In this document: in pieces, positions 58,570 to 64,000 of the stretch
How positions within the stretch are numbered: the first letter of the stretch is position 1
How the letters are laid out: each line of letters starts with the position of its first letter
Origin: Steroidobacteraceae bacterium
GTDB lineage: Bacteria > Pseudomonadota > Gammaproteobacteria > Steroidobacterales > Steroidobacteraceae
Reading direction: 5' to 3'
Assembly: GCA_041395505.1 (NCBI GenBank)
Contig: JAWLAG010000001.1
Location: 496,001 to 560,000 of the forward strand
DNA: 64,000 nucleotides
Notes under the pieces: generated by a model
Databases searched by the model: none
What the model was told of the DNA's origin: nothing
Seen by the model: only the letters and a program-made list of their open reading frames with translations
Position numbers and translations under genes: made by a program

Positions 58570-59988
58570 ATGGCGGCTAGTTTCGTCGCATTCCTGCTGC
58601 TGTTTGTCGCGATTGGCCTGGCCTCCGTGCGCTTTGCCGGCAAGTCACGGACCGACTACTACCTGGCCAATCGCAGCGTCCCGCCCTGGCTTGCCGGCAT
58701 GTCCGCCGTCGCCACAAATAATTCCGGTTACATGTTCATTGGGGTCATCGGATTTACCTATGCGACGGGCTTGTCATCGATCTGGCTGATGGTCGGCTGG
58801 ATCGTCGGAGATTTTCTCGCGTCGCTGTTCGTACACGCCAGACTTCGCGAGTCGACGGAAAGGACGCAGGAGGCCTCGTTCGCGTCGGTGCTGGCGCGAT
58901 GGAATGGCACAGCGTTCGCACTGTGGCGGCGCGTTGCGGCACTCATCATGCTGGCATTCATGGGCGCCTACGCGGCGGCTCAGATCAGCGCGGGCGGCAA
59001 GGCATTGCAAGGCACCCTGGGCTGGGACCCGAACCTGAGCGTCACCGCCGTTGCGGTTCTTATCCTCGCCTATAGCGCGGCCGGTGGCATACGCGCCTCG
59101 ATTTGGACCGATGCAGCGCAGTCGCTGGTCATGCTCATCGCCATGACCATCCTCTTCCATGTTGCCGTGGCAGGCCTCGGCGGCCCGGCAGTCGCGATAC
59201 AGCGTCTCCAGGATGTTCCGGGCTACATGGCACTGTTTCCGGACGACCTGCTTCTTCCCGGCGTGGGTGGCATGCTGCTGTTCGTCGTCGGTTGGTTGTT
59301 CGCGGGCTTTTCCGTTGTCGGCCAGCCACATGTCATGGTGCGTTTCATGGCGCTCGACGACCCGGCTCATCTGGCGCAGGCCAGGGCCTGGTACTACGGC
59401 TACTTCACGTTGTTCTACGCACTCGCGACCGGCGTTGGATTGCTGAGCCGCCTGTATCTACCGCAGCTTGAGGGCATGGACGCGGAGCTGGCACTGCCGA
59501 CCATGGCGCGCGAGTTGCTGAGTCCTGCGCTGGTCGGGGTCATGTTGGCGGGAATATTTGCAGCCACGATGTCGACCGCCGACTCCCTGGTGCTGAGTTG
59601 CTCGGCGGCGGTTACCCACGATCTGCTGCCGGGGCGGCTGGAAACACCCTTGGAAATGAAGCTCGCGACCGCCGGCGTTACGCTGCTGGCGCTGGCGCTC
59701 GCCTTGAGTGGACCACAGAGCGTATTTCACCTGGTGATTCTGTCCTGGTCGGCGCTTGCATCGGCGTTTGCACCGTTGCTGGTCGTGTATGCATGTGGCC
59801 GGAGCGTCTCCGAACGCGTGGCTACGGTCGCCATGCTGCTCGGCATCGGCGTCGCCATCCTCTGGCGAGCGGCAGGCTGGCAGGATGCGGTTTACGAAGG
59901 CCTGCCCGGAATACTTACCGGTCTTGTCGTGCTCTGGGCTTACTCGCGACCCCTGGCGTATCCGGCGCATGGCAAGCCCACCGGATGA
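58570..59988 (+). CDS. Sodium:solute symporter (SSS family), probable compatible-solute transporter
   Basis: 472 residues with ~13 transmembrane helices. SSS signature positions: KSRTDYYLANRSVPPWLAGMSAVATNNSGY (read in part), YSAAGGIRASIWTDAAQSLVM, FAGFSVVGQPHVMVRFMA and GIFAATMSTADSLVL (sodium site). It lies 22 nt downstream of ask on the same strand, so co-expression with ectoine genes is likely. Ectoine, hydroxyectoine or proline uptake is the natural guess; the PutP-like subfamily fits. Confidence 0.9.
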   Translation: MAASFVAFLLLFVAIGLASVRFAGKSRTDYYLANRSVPPWLAGMSAVATNNSGYMFIGVIGFTYATGLSSIWLMVGWIVGDFLASLFVHARLRESTERTQEASFASVLARWNGTAFALWRRVAALIMLAFMGAYAAAQISAGGKALQGTLGWDPNLSVTAVAVLILAYSAAGGIRASIWTDAAQSLVMLIAMTILFHVAVAGLGGPAVAIQRLQDVPGYMALFPDDLLLPGVGGMLLFVVGWLFAGFSVVGQPHVMVRFMALDDPAHLAQARAWYYGYFTLFYALATGVGLLSRLYLPQLEGMDAELALPTMARELLSPALVGVMLAGIFAATMSTADSLVLSCSAAVTHDLLPGRLETPLEMKLATAGVTLLALALALSGPQSVFHLVILSWSALASAFAPLLVVYACGRSVSERVATVAMLLGIGVAILWRAAGWQDAVYEGLPGILTGLVVLWAYSRPLAYPAHGKPTG

Positions 59989-60057
59989 ACGCGGCCGACG
60001 TGCGTCTTCGGCTTGCGCTATGCTTCGTGAAACACAGGCTGAATACACGAGGCTCCC

Positions 60058-60669
60058 ATGAACCGCAGCGCCATTGCCGCCACCATCCTGGCAACATTCC
60101 TGCCCGCCGCGGGATTCGCAGCACTACAAGATGGCGACGATGCGCCCGCGTTCGAGGCTCCGGCCGCGCTCGCTGGCCAGGAGTTCAATTTCACTCTGCA
60201 AGAGGCGATGCAGCAAGGGCCCGTGGTCGTGTATTTCTATCCGTCGGCCTACACCCAGGGATGCAACGTCCAGGCGCATACGTTCGCCGAGCAGATGGAT
60301 CAATTCCACGAAGCTGGCGCGACTGTGATCGGCGTGTCGCTCGACAGCATCGATCGTCTGAAGGAATTCTCGGCTGATCCGGACTACTGTGCGGGCAAGC
60401 TTGCGGTCGCGTCGGATGAGTCGGGCGAGATTGCCAGGTCCTATGGGGTCACGATCATCGACTCGTTCGGCGGCAAGATGGCGGTGACCATGCAGGATAG
60501 CCGCGGCAAGACCATAGGCCACAACTTCGCCGAACGCGTTACATTTATCGTGACACCGGACGGCAAGGTTGCGACGACGATCGGTGGCCTGTCGCCGGCG
60601 GAAAACGTCGCCGCAGCGCTTGGCGCGGTCCGTGATCTCGCCGCGCACGGCGATACCCCGCCGCAATAG
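60058..60669 (+). CDS. Exported peroxiredoxin (AhpC/TSA-BCP type)
   Basis: 203 residues with a signal peptide (AATILATFLPAAGFAA). Thioredoxin-fold peroxiredoxin: peroxidatic Cys69 in YPSAYTQGCNVQAHTF (P-x3-T-x2-C). A second Cys about residue 109 (DPDYCAGKLAV) may serve as resolving Cys. It would reduce peroxides in the periplasm. It stands after the ectoine operon with a 69-nt gap. Confidence 0.85.
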   Translation: MNRSAIAATILATFLPAAGFAALQDGDDAPAFEAPAALAGQEFNFTLQEAMQQGPVVVYFYPSAYTQGCNVQAHTFAEQMDQFHEAGATVIGVSLDSIDRLKEFSADPDYCAGKLAVASDESGEIARSYGVTIIDSFGGKMAVTMQDSRGKTIGHNFAERVTFIVTPDGKVATTIGGLSPAENVAAALGAVRDLAAHGDTPPQ

Positions 60670-60691
60670 AGCTAACTGACAGGGTACTTGT

Positions 60692-61579
60692 ATGGCTGAC
60701 TCCAGGCTGCGCGAGCTCTTCGCGCGCAAGCAGTTTTTCGTTGCACCCGGCGTATACGACATGATGTCGGCGATGCTCGCTGCGCGGGTCGGTTTCGATG
60801 CGGTGTACGCGAGCGGCTTCTGGTTGACCGCATCCTATCTCGGTATCCCGGATGCCGGGATCGCGACCTACACGGACATGTTGAATCGCGTCTCGCAGGT
60901 TGTGAGCAAGTCGACAGCGCCGGTCATTGCCGACGCCGATACGGGTTACGGCGGCCTGCTCAATGTGCACCATACGGTTCGCGGCTACGAGCGCGCGGGG
61001 GTTTCTGCGATCCAGATCGAGGACCAGGAGTTCCCCAAGAAGTGTGGCCATACGCCCTATCGGCGTGTCGTGCCGATGGAGGATATGGTGGCCAAGGTGC
61101 GCGTTGCCGTCGATGCACGTTCCTCCGCCGACCTGCTGGTGATTGCGCGTACCGATGCGCGCACGGGCCATGGTCTCGAAGAAGCGCTGCGCCGCGGCCG
61201 GGCTTATGCCGAGGCGGGGGCCGATGTCGTCTTCGTCGAATCTTTGCAGTCCGAGGCGGAAATGCGCCAGGCCTGCGCACAGATACCGGCACCCCTCATG
61301 GCGAACATGTCGGACGGCGGTTACACGCCCATCCGTTCCGCCACAGAGCTCGCGGAACTGGGTTATGCCTGCGCGATCTTTCCGGCGTCCGCGGCTCTCG
61401 CAGCGTGCGCTGCGGTGGAAAAGGCCTATCAAACCCTCAAACGCACAGGTACGTCGAGATCGGAGCAGCTGCCGCTATTCGAGTTCGAGGAATTCTGCCG
61501 CATGGTCGGTTTTGGTGAGGTCTGGGACTTCGAAAAGAAGTGGCAGGACGCTGCTGCCGGCAAGCCTGGCCGGGAATGA
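60692..61579 (+). CDS. Isocitrate lyase/PEP mutase-family protein
   Basis: 295 residues, TIM barrel. It shows the family's metal and catalytic segments: APGVYDMMSAMLAARVGFDA near the start, IADADTGYGG (metal-binding Asp) and FPKKCGHTPYR with the K-K-C-G-H motif carrying the catalytic Cys. Members include methylisocitrate lyase, carboxy-phosphonoenolpyruvate mutase and oxaloacetate hydrolases; the exact reaction cannot be told. It starts 22 nt after the peroxiredoxin stop, so is possibly co-transcribed, and converges with the next gene. Confidence 0.88.
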   Translation: MADSRLRELFARKQFFVAPGVYDMMSAMLAARVGFDAVYASGFWLTASYLGIPDAGIATYTDMLNRVSQVVSKSTAPVIADADTGYGGLLNVHHTVRGYERAGVSAIQIEDQEFPKKCGHTPYRRVVPMEDMVAKVRVAVDARSSADLLVIARTDARTGHGLEEALRRGRAYAEAGADVVFVESLQSEAEMRQACAQIPAPLMANMSDGGYTPIRSATELAELGYACAIFPASAALAACAAVEKAYQTLKRTGTSRSEQLPLFEFEEFCRMVGFGEVWDFEKKWQDAAAGKPGRE

Positions 61580-61586
61580 CGGGTAA

Positions 61587-62954
61587 TCATCGACTACAGT
61601 CGATACGTCCGGCACGCGAGGAATAGTTGCAACTGCGGTAGCCGGCGGCGCGAACGAGCGCTTGCCACAGCGTATTGTCCTTCGAAATGGCGTCGAGCAG
61701 CGGCCGCGGCGCTTTGGCGCGCGCGAGTCCCTGCAGGTAGACATCGAAGATCCGGGCCGAATCCGCGGAGGGCACGCACTGCGCAATCTGTCGGGCAAAA
61801 TTGCTCGCGAATTCCGATTGCGACGCGAAATAACGCTGGCTCTCGGCAAATCTTGCCGCCAGCTCGGTCATGTACCGGTCGAACTGGCTGCAACTGAGTG
61901 TCGCGATCGTGATAGTGCGGCAGACGCCGGGATCATCGTAGGGGAGTGCGCATTTGTCGGCGTAGACCGGCATCGATTCGGTCTTCGTGATGCTGCGGAT
62001 GATGAATCCTCGTGCGGCACGCTCGAACGCGGCGGGACGCACGAAAGCGTTGTAGCCAGTTGGATTTGAAATGGGGCCGACCTGGTCCGCGCCGAGTACG
62101 ATCTTGCGCGATACCAGTGCAGATTTTGTTTGCCCATTTCCCAGATCGACGATGACATTCTGGCGCGGCACGCGGCAAACGAGTCCGCCGCCATTCGGAG
62201 GCAAGTGCTCCAGATACGCTAACGGATCGGCGCCAAAATAAACGCCGAGGCCTGCGCTCGATGAAATCGGCCGTGACGATTTGACCCCTGCGCGCTCCGC
62301 GAAAATTTTGTCATCGAGCATGGTGAACGCAATCAGGCGGCCCTCGAGCGACCACAGCGACTCGCGTTGCTGCGCATTGAGCGACGGCATTTGGTTCAGT
62401 CCCTGCTGGCTCGCAGCCAACTCCCGGCGCAGCGCGGCCAACCTGTCGGCATCCCCGCCGGGCTGTACGCGAAAGGCGTTCCCCAGATAGGAAGGGTAGA
62501 TTTTGCCTATCGCAACGAGTTGCAGCTGATTCTTCAGTGGCTTGGGCGCACCGGACGCAGCCTCGAGGAGAGTCAGCAAGTCGGGATACTGGGCACTCAG
62601 CCTGGCCAGACTACGTTGCGCTTTCGGGCCGGTCGCCGGGTACAACTTGTAGAGATCGAATTCTTCCCATTGCTGCTTGCGCGCATTCTCGGTCGCGCAA
62701 AATCGTTCGCGGTCGCGAACCATCGCGGCGATTTTTGCGCCATTGCCCCAGGTATAGAGCTCCATATCCGCATTGCCCTGCGCAGAGCTGCGTCGTGGCC
62801 CGCGCGCGACGTCGCGCAGGCAGTCGCGGATGCGGGTTTCCTCGGCAAAAGCTGCGCGCGCCGGCTCGTTCGTGCACGCGGCGAGCGCCGCGTGGTTTAG
62901 CAGGGCCGCGAGCGCCAGCCCGGCGAGGACCTTCAGCACCGGTTTCAACCGCAA
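61587..62954 (-). CDS. Hypothetical exported protein
   Basis: 455 residues with a signal peptide (LKVLAGLALAALLNHAALA, then ACTNEP). Several cysteines in the mature part (IRDCLRDV, FCATENA, DKCALPYDD, GVCRTITIATLSCSQ, CVPSADS, YRSCNYSSRAGRIDCS) suggest disulfide bonds. No enzyme motif recognised. It overlaps the upstream gene by 10 nt, so the two work together or are at least co-translated. Confidence 0.65.
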   Translation of the reverse strand: MRLKPVLKVLAGLALAALLNHAALAACTNEPARAAFAEETRIRDCLRDVARGPRRSSAQGNADMELYTWGNGAKIAAMVRDRERFCATENARKQQWEEFDLYKLYPATGPKAQRSLARLSAQYPDLLTLLEAASGAPKPLKNQLQLVAIGKIYPSYLGNAFRVQPGGDADRLAALRRELAASQQGLNQMPSLNAQQRESLWSLEGRLIAFTMLDDKIFAERAGVKSSRPISSSAGLGVYFGADPLAYLEHLPPNGGGLVCRVPRQNVIVDLGNGQTKSALVSRKIVLGADQVGPISNPTGYNAFVRPAAFERAARGFIIRSITKTESMPVYADKCALPYDDPGVCRTITIATLSCSQFDRYMTELAARFAESQRYFASQSEFASNFARQIAQCVPSADSARIFDVYLQGLARAKAPRPLLDAISKDNTLWQALVRAAGYRSCNYSSRAGRIDCSR

Positions 62955-64000
62955 TCGACAGGCTGGCTACGCTCGGCGACGACGCTCGTCTTGCGCGCGA
63001 TGAAGCTCTCCACCGCTTTGGCTTCCGCCGCGTCTACAGATGCGAGTGCGCAGGCGACCCGGTGCTGCGATTCGGCGCCGGAATCGAACCATACGGACGC
63101 TGTGGCAGGATTGAGTTCAAATCCCTCGCCCAGGCGTTTGGCAAATTCCGTGAATTCTTCGCTATCCGGCAGGCGCAGCGAGTACAGGCCGACGTGTTGC
63201 CCAAGCCTCGCTATTTCCGAATTGGCAAGGCAGGCCTGGTCCGTCATGTCGAGGGCGCATCGGCTGCGCGACTTGTCGCGCACATAACGGTCGATGACCT
63301 CCTGGACGGCGGTCGTGGCTTCGGGTGCCACGATAGTCTTGGTGTTGTTCCTGGTGACTTCCTGCGCGGCGAGCGGCAGCTGGATGCGGTACTCGTAGCT
63401 ACTGCGGTAGCCGCTCTCGTCGAAGGCGCAGTCCGGTGTGTCGAGATCGTCTTCAGCCGAAATGCAGTCCTGGGCTGCCGCGCGCAATTGCAACAAGGTA
63501 GCGCGAACCTCGTCCTGCAATCGTTCGAGGCGGTGAATCTCGCGCAATCCTCCAGGTGTGCTTCGTCCGAGATTGACCATGGTCAGGGAGCCGTCAACGC
63601 GCACGGGCGCGTAATAGGAGCCGGGCGCGTCCAGGACCGACTGGATCTCATCGTACAACGTGTTGTATGCGCCCCAGAGTCCCGCAAGCTGCTCGAACTC
63701 GCTCTCCGAGCCAACGAGGTCGAAGCCCGGCCAGTTGGGCAGTGATTCGTAGGGCGTAATCGCCATGTGGAAATCCTTGGGCGCCTCGAATGCTGCGTTC
63801 GACAGCGTCTCGAGCTTGGCCGTCACCTCGGCCTTGTCCCTGGGGATGCTGTCGCCGCGGCCACCGGTCATGAAGACCGACAAGGTCATGTCCTTGCTGC
63901 TCGCAGTGCTCGACTGCTCGCCGCTGGCTGAAGCCGAAGCGGTGGCGCCCCAACCGGACGCTGATACTTCGGAACTGATCTTCTGTCGTTCGGCGCGATT
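62945..64000 (-). CDS. Hypothetical protein, 5' end outside window; weak MACPF-like look
   Basis: The frame is open from the window end (64000) through an internal ATG at 63889 to the stop at 62945, giving at least 351 residues; the start is outside. The first visible residues are Ser/Ala/Gly-rich and beta-like (SEVSASGWGATASASASGEQ), then MTLSVFMTGGRGDSIP and HMAITPYESLPNW. The order Ser-rich strands, G-G-x-G-D, then T-P-x-x-x-L recalls bacterial MACPF/thiol-cytolysin-like proteins, but this is a weak resemblance. It overlaps the 455-residue exported protein gene by 10 nt. Confidence 0.6.
   Translation of the reverse strand, partial: NRAERQKISSEVSASGWGATASASASGEQSSTASSKDMTLSVFMTGGRGDSIPRDKAEVTAKLETLSNAAFEAPKDFHMAITPYESLPNWPGFDLVGSESEFEQLAGLWGAYNTLYDEIQSVLDAPGSYYAPVRVDGSLTMVNLGRSTPGGLREIHRLERLQDEVRATLLQLRAAAQDCISAEDDLDTPDCAFDESGYRSSYEYRIQLPLAAQEVTRNNTKTIVAPEATTAVQEVIDRYVRDKSRSRCALDMTDQACLANSEIARLGQHVGLYSLRLPDSEEFTEFAKRLGEGFELNPATASVWFDSGAESQHRVACALASVDAAEAKAVESFIARKTSVVAERSQPVDCG

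Overview
The window is a GC-rich chromosomal segment of a gammaproteobacterium. The gene order AsmA-mutY-yggX, a CCA-encoding tRNA-Phe, many TonB/ECF-sigma/secreted-protein genes and the style of the TonB receptor suggest the Steroidobacter/Xanthomonadales side of the class. That placement is inference, not a database result. Coding density is high, and operons with 4-nt ATGA overlaps are frequent.

Layout. 1-3.1 kb: the tail of an FAD oxidoreductase, then a LuxR-type regulator and a SAM methyltransferase that share a 33-bp upstream element. 3.1-8.9 kb: a trypsin-like protease and a TPR-CHAT (caspase-fold) lipoprotein, divergent from an ECF sigma/anti-sigma pair. 8.9-14.7 kb: a membrane protein, a MarR regulator, a degenerate LytM-like protein, an EAL protein, and a PAS histidine kinase with its NarL-type response regulator. 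14.7-19.5 kb: an ECF sigma with a recognisable ECF-type promoter, a putative anti-sigma, a DUF4097 protein, AsmA, MutY and YggX. 19.5-27.2 kb: an RRM protein and tRNA-Phe, followed by an accessory stretch holding a gene cut short beside an IS3-family element, a TPR remnant, a beta-propeller lipoprotein, an Asp/Glu racemase, VapBC, a small lipoprotein and an amidohydrolase remnant. 27.2-35.2 kb: an ECF sigma, a Ser/Thr kinase with TPRs and two small exported proteins, divergent from a large exported multidomain protein. 35.2-38.4 kb: an AlkD-like protein, a membrane protein, a methyltransferase pseudogene and an LVIVD-repeat protein.

38.4-52.0 kb holds a cluster that reads as a scavenging system for D-amino-acid-containing (murein-type) peptides. 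It has an AraC regulator, a TonB receptor, a DUF819 permease and a DUF1611/DgcN-type protein on one strand. Divergently there are two S12 serine hydrolases, a dipeptide epimerase/DgcA-type enolase-superfamily enzyme and a second permease, with a convergent M19 dipeptidase. 52.2-60 kb: an NmrA-like oxidoreductase, a TetR regulator and a complete hydroxyectoine operon, ectABCD-ask-SSS transporter, with a strong sigma70-like promoter carrying a dyad. 60-64 kb: an exported peroxiredoxin, an isocitrate lyase/PEP mutase family enzyme and two exported or hypothetical proteins, the last running off the window.

The most interesting units are the sigma/anti-sigma + CHAT lipoprotein + trypsin locus, the sigma-kinase locus whose exported proteins share DPF motifs, and the D-Glu/peptide cluster. 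No CRISPR array, rRNA or integrase gene was seen.
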